Shown here: positions 1 through 10,629 of the stretch, piece by piece
How positions within the stretch are numbered: position 1 is the stretch's first letter
Layout of the letters: each line of letters starts with the position of its first letter
DNA from: Cyanophora paradoxa
Taxonomy: Eukaryota > Glaucocystophyceae > Cyanophorales > Cyanophoraceae
Length of the DNA: 64,000 nt
NCBI GenBank assembly: GCA_004431415.1
Contig: QPMI01000267.1
Coordinates: 20,730-84,729, forward strand
Direction: 5' to 3'
The notes under the pieces: generated by a model
Seen by the model: the letters and a program-made list of their open reading frames with translations, nothing else
The model's database searches: none
What the model was told of the DNA's origin: nothing
Translations under genes and position numbers: made by a program

Positions 1-3000
1 TCTGCAAATAGCGGGCCCATCTAGGCTTCATTAAGCTAGCCTAGAGTCAGTTGGCTCAGGTCTGCCGCATACACAATTTATGAAAATCGAAATTGCGGCT
101 CGCGCCGAAAAACTTCTCACCGCGGGCCTGCGGCCCGTCCGGATCCATGGCGCCACCGATGTCGCTAAGCGTGATCATCGCCACCGTTTCGCTGTCGTGT
201 CGCTGTCGCTTATAGGTGTGATAAAGGAGCATCGCCAGCGTTTTCAAAGAAGTGAAGCAGAAAGGAAGGAAAGCATTCAGCGGCTCCATCGACGGCGGTT
301 GACCGTACTCGAATGGACTGCGGAAATCACCCGGGATTTCAAGATGCTACCCCAACTCCGCTTGCGGATCCGCGGCACGGCACGGCGAGATCAAGACTAA
401 GGTTGGCGCAAAGAGGGCTGGACGAAGAAATGAATCCAGCTTGCTGCATCAATGTTAATAAACAGCTTTGCAGTTCTCTGAGCCACATGACTGTCTCCAG
501 TCTTCGCAGTATTGTGAGGCTTATTTTTCGTCTTTGCGGTACTGCGGTCGCAATGTGTGTGAGCCGGAGATTTAAAGAACACGCGTAGTAGTTGGTAACA
601 GTTGAGTACGCCACTAGCAACTGCATGCGGAGGTCTTCTAGGATTCTGGATTCCATAACCGTTATCATCACCAACCAGAATCATCATGAAATGAAAAGTT
701 GATCGGGCATGAACGGAAAAGAAAATAGCAAGTAAAGAAACCGAAAAGCAAGTTAGAAGCACCCGTGTGCATGTGCTGCGCATTTTCACCTGACCCTGTA
801 GTTGCCATAAATGTAATGGTATACGGCAAACGACAAGGATAGCTAAAGACTGTATGCCCTGTAGGCTAGCTGCGCGCGAAGTCGATCGCGGCTGCCGGCT
901 TCGGGATTCACGACATCGATATATCGACGATGCTCACGATGCATTCGGCCGCACCAGGAGCAGTTTCAGTTAGGGGTTCTTGCAAATTGGAACATGCAGA
1001 TCATGATATCGAGCCCAGGGCGGTCCGTTCAGCCCGTCAGCGTGTTCTCACATGCTGAATGGAAAGCGCCGGCCACAAGCGGTGCTTGCGATACACTGTA
1101 TATCGCCACTAGGAATGCACCAACACCTGGAGCGATCCGGCTCATTATCATGAGCGCCTCTGCTCTGTGGCTGAGCGCCTCTGCTCTGAGGCTGAGCCCT
1201 CTTAAGGGAGCGCTTTTGTCGACGCCAAATTTATGGCCGAAAGCCCAAGACGTCGACGTGCACAGCCGGCCGTCGGACACCATGGCAACTCCAGGTGCAG
1301 GTTTTTTTTGAAGTTTGGTGTGTCTCGCATTCTTACACACGGTACCCGTCCGGCTCCTACCTCGGCACCGTACCACTCTACAACTGTGAACTGAGAGGCC
1401 GAGGATGTCCTATCTGTGATTCTAACTCGTCCTCCGCACATACTACGGATCCTCCTTCCGCCCCGTATTCCGCTCTTGATTCCGTACCCGGGCTTGTGAA
1501 CTCAGTTCCACATGACCCATGCACGCGCCCACATTGCAGAGCCTTCGGCATGGTGTCACCCATTTGCACGGTCCTAGTTGCTTGCTTGATGGTTCTTACG
1601 CTTGGCGGTGTTGGGACCAGGAGCTCGGTACCCTCACGGGGCCCGAGGTCACAGCTTCAAAGCTGCAAGTCCCAGCACAATTGCCAAGACAAATAAAATT
1701 GTATCGATCGCTTCTTCAAATAGCGGGCCCATCTAGGCTACATTAAGCTAGCCTAGAGTCAGTTGGCTCAGGTCTGCCGCAGTGCTGGCGTGGCCGCTCC
1801 CATACACGAATTATGAAAATCGGAATTGCGGCTCGCGCCGAAAAACTTCTCACCGCGGGCCTGCGGCCCGTCCGGATCCATGGCGCCACCGATGTCCATC
1901 AATGTTAAAGCTTTGCAGTTCTCTGAGCCACATGACTGTCTCCAGTCTTCGCAGTATTGTGAGGCTTATTTTTCGTCTTTGCGGTACTGCGGTCGCAATG
2001 TGTGTGAGCCGGAGATTTAAAGAACACGCGTAGTAGTTGGTAACAGTTGAGTACGCCACTAGCAACTGCATGCGGAGGTCTTCTAGGATTCTGGATTCCA
2101 TAACCGTTATCATCACCAACCAGAATCATCATGAAATGAAAAGTTGATCGGGCATGAACGGAAAAGAAAATAGCAAGTAAAGAAACCGAAAAGCAAGTTA
2201 GAAGCACCCGTGTGCATGTGCTGCGCATTTTCACCTGACCCTGTAGTTGCCATAAATGTAATGGTATACGGCAAACGACAAGGATAGCTAAAGACTGTAT
2301 GCCCTGTAGGCTAGCTGCGCGCGAAGTCGATCGCGGCTGCCGGCTTCGGGATTCACGACATCGATATATCGACGATGCTCACGATGCATTCGGCCGCACC
2401 AGGAGCAGTTTCAGTTAGGGGTTCTTGCAAATTGGAACATGCAGATCATGATATCGAGCCCAGGGCGGTCCGTTCAGCCCGTCAGCGTGTTCTCACATGC
2501 TGAATGGAAAGCGCCGGCCACAAGCGGTGCTTGCGATACACTGTATATCGCCACTAGCAATGCACCAACACCTGGAGCGATCCGGCTCATTATCATGAGC
2601 GCCTCTGCTCTGTGGCTGAGCGCCTCTGCTCTGAGGCTGAGCCCTCTTAAGGGAGCGCTTTTGTCGACGCCAAATTTATGGCCGAAAGCCCAAGACGTCG
2701 ACGTGCACAGCCGGCCGTCGGACACCATGGCAACTCCAGGTGCAGGTTTTTTTTGAAGTTTGGTGTGTCTCGCATTCTTACACACGGTACCCGTCCGGCT
2801 CCTACCTCGGCACCGTACCACTCTACAACTGTGAACTGAGAGGCCGAGGATGTCCTATCTGTGATTCTAACTCGTCCTCCGCACATACTACGGATCCTCC
2901 TTCCGCCCCGTATTCCGCTCTTGATTCCGTACCCGGGCTTGTGAACTCATGATCAGTTCCACATGACCCATGCACGCGCCCACATTGCAGAGCCTTCGGC

Positions 3001-6000
3001 ATGGTGTCACCCATTTGCACGGTCCTAGTTGCTTGCTTGATGGTTCTTACGCTTGGCGGTGTTGGGACCAGGAGCTCGGTACCCCTCACGGGGCCCGAGG
3101 TCACAGCTTCAAAGCTGCAAGTCCCAGCACAATTGCCAAGACAAATAAAATTGTATCGATCGCTTCTTCAAATAGCGGGCCCATCTAGGCTACATTAAGC
3201 TAGCCTAGAGTCAGTTGGCTCAGGTCTGCCGCAGTGCTGGCGTGGCCGCTCCCATACACGAATTATGAAAATCGGAATTGCGGCTCGCGCCGAAAAACTT
3301 CTCACCGCGGGCCTGCGGCCCGTCCGGATCCATGGCGCCACCGATGTCCATCAATGTTAAAGCTTTGCAGTTCTCTGAGCCACATGACTGTCTCCAGTCT
3401 TCGCAGTATTGTGAGGCTTATTTTTCGTCTTTGCGGTACTGCGGTCGCAATGTGTGTGAGCCGGAGATTTAAAGAACACGCGTAGTAGTTGGTAACAGTT
3501 GAGTACGCCACTAGCAACTGCATGCGGAGGTCTTCTAGGATTCTGGATTCCATAACCGTTATCATCACCAACCAGAATCATCATGAAATGAAAAGTTGAT
3601 CGGGCATGAACGGAAAAGAAAATAGCAAGTAAAGAAACCGAAAAGCAAGTTAGAAGCACCCGTGTGCATGTGCTGCGCATTTTCACCTGACCCTGTAGTT
3701 GCCATAAATGTAATGGTATACGGCAAACGACAAGGATAGCTAAAGACTGTATGCCCTGTAGGCTAGCTGCGCGCGAAGTCGATCGCGGCTGCCGGCTTCG
3801 GGATTCACGACATCGATATATCGACGATGCTCACGATGCATTCGGCCGCACCAGGAGCAGTTTCAGTTAGGGGTTCTTGCAAATTGGAACATGCAGATCA
3901 TGATATCGAGCCCAGGGCGGTCCGTTCAGCCCGTCAGCGTGTTCTCACATGCTGAATGGAAAGCGCCGGCCACAAGCGGTGCTTGCGATACACTGTATAT
4001 CGCCACTAGGAATGCACCAACACCTGGAGCGATCCGGCTCATTATCATGAGCGCCTCTGCTCTGTGGCTGAGCGCCTCTGCTCTGAGGCTGAGCCCTCTT
4101 AAGGGAGCGCTTTTGTCGACGCCAAATTTATGGCCGAAGGCCCAAGACGTCGACGTGCACAGCCGGCCGTCGGACACCATGGCAACTCCAGGTGCAGGTT
4201 TTTTTTGAAGTTTGGTGTGTCTCGCATTCTTACACACGGTACCCGTCCGGCTCCTACCTCGGCACCGTACCACTCTACAACTGTGAACTGAGAGGCCGAG
4301 GATGTCCTATCTGTGATTCTAACTCGTCCTCCGCACATACTACGGATCCTCCTTCCGCCCCGTATTCCGCTCTTGATTCCGTACCCGGGCTTGTGAACTC
4401 AGTTCCACATGACCCATGCACGCGCCCACATTGCAGAGCCTTCGGCATGGTGTCACCCATTTGCACGGTCCTAGTTGCTTGCTTGATGGTTCTTACGCTT
4501 GGCGGTGTTGGGACCAGGAGCTCGGTACCCCTCACGGGGCCCGAGGTCACAGCTTCAAAGCTGCAAGTCCCAGCACAATTGCCAAGACAAATAAAATTGT
4601 ATCGATCGCTTCTTCAAATAGCGGGCCCATCTAGGCTACATTAAGCTAGCCTAGAGTCAGTTGGCTCAGGTCTGCCGCAGTGCTGGCGTGGCCGCTCCCA
4701 TACACGAATTATGAAAATCGGAATTGCGGCTCGCGCCGAAAAACTTCTCACCGCGGGCCTGCGGCCCGTCCGGATCCATGGCGCCACCGATGTCCATCAA
4801 TGTTAAAGCTTTGCAGTTCTCTGAGCCACATGACTGTCTCCAGTCTTCGCAGTATTGTGAGGCTTATTTTTCGTCTTTGCGGTACTGCGGTCGCAATGTG
4901 TGTGAGCCGGAGATTTAAAGAACACGCGTAGTAGTTGGTAACAGTTGAGTACGCCACTAGCAACTGCATGCGGAGGTCTTCTAGGATTCTGGATTCCATA
5001 ACCGTTATCATCACCAACCAGAATCATCATGAAATGAAAAGTTGATCGGGCATGAACGGAAAAGAAAATAGCAAGTAAAGAAACCGAAAAGCAAGTTAGA
5101 AGCACCCGTGTGCATGTGCTGCGCATTTTCACCTGACCCTGTAGTTGCCATAAATGTAATGGTATACGGCAAACGACAAGGATAGCTAAAGACTGTATGC
5201 CCTGTAGGCTAGCTGCGCGCGAAGTCGATCGCGGCTGCCGGCTTCGGGATTCACGACATCGATATATCGACGATGCTCACGATGCATTCGGCCGCACCAG
5301 GAGCAGTTTCAGTTAGGGGTTCTTGCAAATTGGAACATGCAGATCATGATATCGAGCCCAGGGCGGTCCGTTCAGCCCGTCAGCGTGTTCTCACATGCTG
5401 AATGGAAAGCGCCGGCCACAAGCGGTGCTTGCGATACACTGTATATCGCCACTAGGAATGCACCAACACCTGGAGCGATCCGGCTCATTATCATGAGCGC
5501 CTCTGCTCTGTGGCTGAGCGCCTCTGCTCTGAGGCTGAGCCCTCTTAAGGGAGCGCTTTTGTCGACGCCAAATTTATGGCCGAAGGCCCAAGACGTCGAC
5601 GTGCACAGCCGGCCGTCGGACACCATGGCAACTCCAGGTGCAGGTTTTTTTGAAGTTTGGTGTGTCTCGCATTCTTACACACGGTACCCGTCCGGCTCCT
5701 ACCTCGGCACCGTACCACTCTACAACTGTGAACTGAGAGGCCGAGGATGTCCTATCTGTGATTCTAACTCGTCCTCCGCACATACTACGGATCCTCCTTC
5801 CGCCCCGTATTCCGCTCTTGATTCCGTACCCGGGCTTGTGAACTCAGTTCCACATGACCCATGCACGCGCCCACATTGCAGAGCCTTCGGCATGGTGTCA
5901 CCCATTTGCACGGTCCTAGTTGCTTGCTTGATGGTTCTTACGCTTGGCGGTGTTGGGACCAGGAGCTCGGTACCCCTCACGGGCCCGAGGTCACAGCTTC

Positions 6001-7542
6001 AAAGCTGCAAGTCCCAGCACAATTGCCAAGACAAATAAAATTGTATCGATCGCTTCTTCAAATAGCGGGCCCATCTAGGCTACATTAAGCTAGCCTAGAG
6101 TCAGTTGGCTCAGGTCTGCCGCAGTGCTGGCGTGGCCGCTCCCATACACGAATTATGAAAATCGGAATTGCGGCTCGCGCCGAAAAACTTCTCACCGCGG
6201 GCCTGCGGCCCGTCCGGATCCATGGCGCCACCGATGTCCATCAATGTTAAAGCTTTGCAGTTCTCTGAGCCACATGACTGTCTCCAGTCTTCGCAGTATT
6301 GTGAGGCTTATTTTTCGTCTTTGCGGTACTGCGGTCGCAATGTGTGTGAGCCGGAGATTTAAAGAACACGCGTAGTAGTTGGTAACAGTTGAGTACGCCA
6401 CTAGCAACTGCATGCGGAGGTCTTCTAGGATTCTGGATTCCATAACCGTTATCATCACCAACCAGAATCATCATGAAATGAAAAGTTGATCGGGCATGAA
6501 CGGAAAAGAAAATAGCAAGTAAAGAAACCGAAAAGCAAGTTAGAAGCACCCGTGTGCATGTGCTGCGCATTTTCACCTGACCCTGTAGTTGCCATAAATG
6601 TAATGGTATACGGCAAACGACAAGGATAGCTAAAGACTGTATGCCCTGTAGGCTAGCTGCGCGCGAAGTCGATCGCGGCTGCCGGCTTCGGGATTCACGA
6701 CATCGATATATCGACGATGCTCACGATGCATTCGGCCGCACCAGGAGCAGTTTCAGTTAGGGGTTCTTGCAAATTGGAACATGCAGATCATGATATCGAG
6801 CCCAGGGCGGTCCGTTCAGCCCGTCAGCCGCTGAGCGTGTTCTCACATGCTGAATGGAAAGCGCCGGCCACAAGCGGTGCTTGCGATACACTGTATATCG
6901 CCACTAGGAATGCACCAACACCTGGAGCGATCCGGCTCATTATCATGAGCGCCTCTGCTCTGTGGCTGAGCGCCTCTGCTCTGAGGCTGAGCCCTCTTAA
7001 GGGAGCGCTTTTGTCGACGCCAAATTTATGGCCGAAGGCCCAAGACGTCGACGTGCACAGCCGGCCGTCGGACACCATGGCAACTCCAGGTGCAGGTTTT
7101 TTTTGAAGTTTGGTGTGTCTCGCATTCTTACACACGGTACCCGTCCGGCTCCTACCTCGGCACCGTACCACTCTACAACTGTGAACTGAGAGGCCGAGGA
7201 TGTCCTATCTGTGATTCTAACTCGTCCTCCGCACATACTACGGATCCTCCTTCCGCCCCGTATTCCGCTCTTGATTCCGTACCCGGGCTTGTGACCTCAG
7301 TTCCACATGACCCATGCACGCGCCCACATTGCAGAGCCTTCGGCATGGTGTCACCCAGTTGCACGGTCCTAGTTGCTTGCTTGATGGTTCTTACGCTTGG
7401 CCGTGTTGGGACCAGGAGCTCGGTACCACTCACGGGGCCCGAGGTCACAGCTTCAAAGCTGCAAGTCCCAGCACAATTGCCAAGACAAATTAAATTAAAT
7501 CGATCGCTTCTTCAAATAGCGGGCTCATCTAGGCTACATTAA
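1..7542. repeat. Tandem satellite array, about 1.45-kb units
   Basis: The landmark TAGCGGGCCC recurs at 9, 1721, 3173, 4619 and 6063, and a decayed form (TAGCGGGCTC) at 7518. The spacings are 1712, 1452, 1446, 1444 and 1455 bp. Units 2-5 are nearly identical; differences are single substitutions and small indels, for example a T-run of 8 that is 7 in unit 4 (near 5645) and an extra CGCTGA in unit 5 near 6830. Each unit carries an internal 21-bp direct repeat of the TGAGCGCCTCTGCTCTG type (first copy 1151-1188). Reading frames of 60-150 codons recur, but their lengths change with the small indels, so I read the unit as non-coding. The array is truncated on the left by the window edge. A subtelomeric or pericentromeric satellite is plausible; no telomere repeat is present. 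Confidence 0.9.
163..446. other. Unit-specific insertion in the first satellite copy
   Basis: Between the shared segments ending ...GCCACCGATGT and beginning CATCAATGTTA, the first copy holds about 284 bp that the other copies lack. The same copy also lacks about 22 bp of the other units, from GTGCTGGCGTGG to the CCC before TACAC, just before position 70. The insertion opens with GCTAAGCGTGATCATCG. The same 17-mer reappears at 7543-7559, exactly where the array ends, so the two breakpoints share sequence. The insertion contains no recognisable gene. Confidence 0.7.
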
Positions 7543-9341
7543 GCTAAGCGTGATCATCGTGAAGGGGCGGCTGGCGCGCTGTTGCGGCGGCGCGGAATGG
7601 GTGTCGAGTTGGCGTCGCCGGCCATTCCGTAGGTGATCCGACGCACTCGCGTCATTCAGGAGGATGCGCCGCAGCTGTAAAGTTAGATGATCGGCGGAAG
7701 CTTTCAATTTAAGTGATCGCTCGTTCCGCTTCTCTCATCCTCGCTGTCGAGTCAGTTCTTTTCCAAATGCAGCGAAGCGAAGGCCTTTCCGTCGGCTTTT
7801 GCATGTCAGGCTCAGTTCCTTTCAAATGAGGGCGGAATTCCTCGACAAGAGGGTGCAGGTATTTGGGCGCCTTCCTCGTTTGCCGTAGTATACGAATACG
7901 TCCCTCGGCCTCTCTTCCCGTTTGTAAACAGGGCGTAAAAAAGTGCAAACGTACCTCAGCCTTGGGAGTAAGCCCCGTGAGAACTTTAGCTCAGCCTTGG
8001 GGAGGGGAGCAAGCGTAGCTCAGTGTATTTCAAATGAGAACCTTCTCTAATCGTTAGTCGATCCTTTAGAGATAGGAATTCCGTTTCAAAAGCCGGGCGG
8101 GACGGCTGTGGTGGCGGCCGTGGTCAGAGACGCGGGCCCCGCCGGGGCACATGCGCAGGCGGGGCTGGCACTGGACGCGGCGCTGGCGGCAAGCGCACAA
8201 CAGAGGCACCAGACTCCGGGGATGCGTTCTTCTTCAAACGCCCACGGGTCCTCGCCCCGTTCAACTCCCCTGTGCCGGCCTGGGGCCTGTGGGGCGTGAT
8301 CGCCGGGGTCCCAGTGCAGTCCGGCGCCTGGGTCCCAGTTGGCAGCCGGGCCTCAGGGGCGCGGCCGCGGCTGAGACTGCGTCGGTGGCTCGCACAGCGA
8401 CCAGCGCCGGCAGTCAATGCTGCAGGAGCAAGTTGTATGGGCGGACCTTGCTCTGTATACAACGTAGGTATACACTTAAGGCTTATACGTAGCTATGGGG
8501 GGTTTGAATTCCTTACACGTGCTCGGCCTTGCGCATGCACATGCACGGAGTGCCCCGGACTCGAGCTCGGGATATCGATATCGATATCGATAGTCCCTGC
8601 TCGCTGCCACGTATACGTATACGTACATACAGTGCCACGGTGACGGCGTCAAGTGTGCGTTTTATAAATAAAAAGGCCTAGCTATAGGGGTCACCGTCAG
8701 GCGGCTCGAGCTCGCCGATCGATATCACGAGCGGCGGATCGAATTCCGGCCTCGGCGGCCGGCCTCGTCGCTGGCCATTCGAATTCCGTAGGAGATTCAG
8801 GAGCGCGCGCGTCATGGGATATCGATTGCTTCCGGCTGGCCGCAATGTTGGCCGGCTTAATGGCCGGCAGCGTTAGTGAACGCGTACGCGCGTACGCGCG
8901 CGCGGCAGTAGCCTTGGCGTACGCGTTGCATATATATACTTGGCTCTGGATCGATATCCCGGAGCTCATCGCATCGGCCGCCGGGCGCTTTCTCATTTAA
9001 TTTAGCTATAGTAATTTCCGATCGCGAAGTTCGAATTCGTTCCTCTATATATAGCTATAGCTAGATCTCAGAGTCTCCTCATGATCATGATTATGATCAT
9101 ATGCATCTAGCCTAGTAGATCTCGATCGCGAGCTCCTGGCAGTACTAGTCGAGTTGCTAGATGGCGGTTCTTTTCCACATATATGCATGGCCATGGTAGT
9201 GGTGACAAATCCTAGCTATATAGGCGACCGCGGGCCGGTGATGGTGTACATGTTGTACACATATGTCATGATCAAGTGTGTGTAGGGGTAGAGCTCACTT
9301 CGTTCGCACAGTTCGCTCTTCAGTTCGCGAGCCCGGAAGCA
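7543..9341. other. Intergenic region with palindromic tracts, no gene recognised
   Basis: No reading frame here resembles a known protein. The right half holds repeated self-complementary tracts: alternating ATCGAT at 8571-8591, GTATAC/ACGTAC at 8610-8626, GCGTAC at 8881-8904, and ATGATCAT/CATATG at 9081-9106. Between them are many TATATA, GAGCTC, TAGCTA and CATG words. The segment just before 9342 should hold the eEF1B promoter and 5' leader, but no convincing TATA element can be assigned because TATA words are everywhere. Confidence 0.6.
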
Positions 9342-10397
9342 ATGGTCGACTATCTTGAGAAGTTCGCCGTCACCCACAAGCTCGAGGTTGCCGTGAACGA
9401 GCTCCTCCGCTCCAGGCCCCAGGACCCGTGCGTCGCCCGAATCCGCCGCTTCCTGGGCCGCGCTGGCTGAGCTGGAGGCCAGGTTCGAGTTTCTCGCCCA
9501 CCGCATCGCCAAGATGTCCGTCGAGCACCCTCAGGGCGTGCGCGCTGCCACTCCAGCGCTGATTCCAGGATGACCGCCTGACGTGCCACGAGCAGATCAT
9601 CCCGCAGCTCAGCGACTCCGCGAAGAAGTCGCTCGGCGCTGAGATGGTGCGCGCGTGGCCAGCGACCGGCGCCGCTCGCGATCAACCATCTCGCAGGCGC
9701 ACATGTTCGGCTACCGCATGTCGATGGAGGAGGGCTTCGGTGGGCTCCTCGCCCTTCTATTCATTCCTTTCGCTGACTGTCTCGCAGCCAAGGCGCGCGC
9801 CGGCGGCAAGCAGGACGAGAAGCCGGCGAAGGAGGACAAGAAGCCAGAGCCCGCCAAGCCGGCTCCGGCCCCGGCCCCGGCCGCCGCTGATGACGACGAC
9901 GTTGACCTCTTCGGTGCGGCGCCTCGCGCGGCCCATGGGGCGCGCGTCGTGACCTGTGGGGCGCAGCGGACGAGACCCCCGAGGAGGAGGCGGCGCGCGA
10001 GGCGCGGCTGAAGGCGATCGCGGACGCGAACAAGAAGGTGAAGAAGGCGGTCATCGCCAAGTCCTCCCTCCTCATCGACGTCAAGCCGTGGGACGACACC
10101 ACCGGTGCGCCCCGCCTACTTCGCGTCGCTCCGCCTCGCCTCTTCGCGCCGCCCGCTCACGCGCGCCGGCGCGCTGCAGACATGAAGAAGCTGGAGGAGT
10201 GCGTGCGGAGCATCCAGATGGACGGGCTCGTGTGGGGCCAGAGCAAGCTGGTGCCGGTCGCGTTCGGCGTGAAGAAGCTGCAGATCAACGCGGTCATCGA
10301 GGACGACAAGGTCTCGACCGACGAGCTCGAGGAGCAGATCGTTGCCTTCGAGGACTACGTCCAGTCCTTCGACATCGCCGCCTTCAACAAGATCTAG
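9342..10397 (+). CDS. Elongation factor 1-beta (eEF1B GEF subunit), unusual N-terminus
   Basis: This is the guanine nucleotide exchange factor that recharges eEF1A in cytosolic translation. The C-terminus is diagnostic: an acidic linker (DDDDVDLF), then [30 protein letters not shown], and the terminus [18 protein letters not shown] at 9342 is the first in-frame start. Introns fit GT-AG after RPQDP (ends ...GGAGGCCAG near 9479), near 9540-9570, after GAEM, after EEGFG, after DVDLF and after KPWDDTT. Instead of the usual GST-C-like N-domain, the protein begins with a helix pair ending [18 protein letters not shown]. This resembles a DPY-30/RIIalpha dimerisation-docking motif. An Ala/Pro/Lys-rich linker follows. 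The identity of the GEF domain is secure; the docking-domain reading is an inference from motif shape. Confidence 0.93.
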
Positions 10398-10629
10398 GCG
10401 CCCCGCCCCCTCCCTCCTCCACGGCGCCCCGTGTTCTATGCAGCTCGGTGCCCGTTTGCTTCTTTCCGCGGTCTGCATATGCGCACGGCGGGCAGCGTGG
10501 TGGTCGTCGGTCGGTTCGATAAGCATTCAATAAGGGAGCCGCTGAGCTTGTTGTTACGTGCGGGGCGGGCTGGGGCTCGCCGCCGCAGCAGACGCACTTG
10601 CTCCGGGCCCTCGGGGAAGGGGAAGACTT

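Noticed and set aside
397-6576. Recurrent 60-150 codon frames in each satellite unit, one with a signal-peptide-like N-terminus (MKMRSTCTRVLL...)
   Set aside because: They repeat only because the units repeat. Frames on the other strand are broken or fused by single-base indels between units, and no codon-level constraint is visible.
8000-8030. tRNA-like start GCGTAGCTCAGTG
   Set aside because: The rest of a cloverleaf (anticodon stem, GGTTCGAATCC arm, matching acceptor) is absent downstream.
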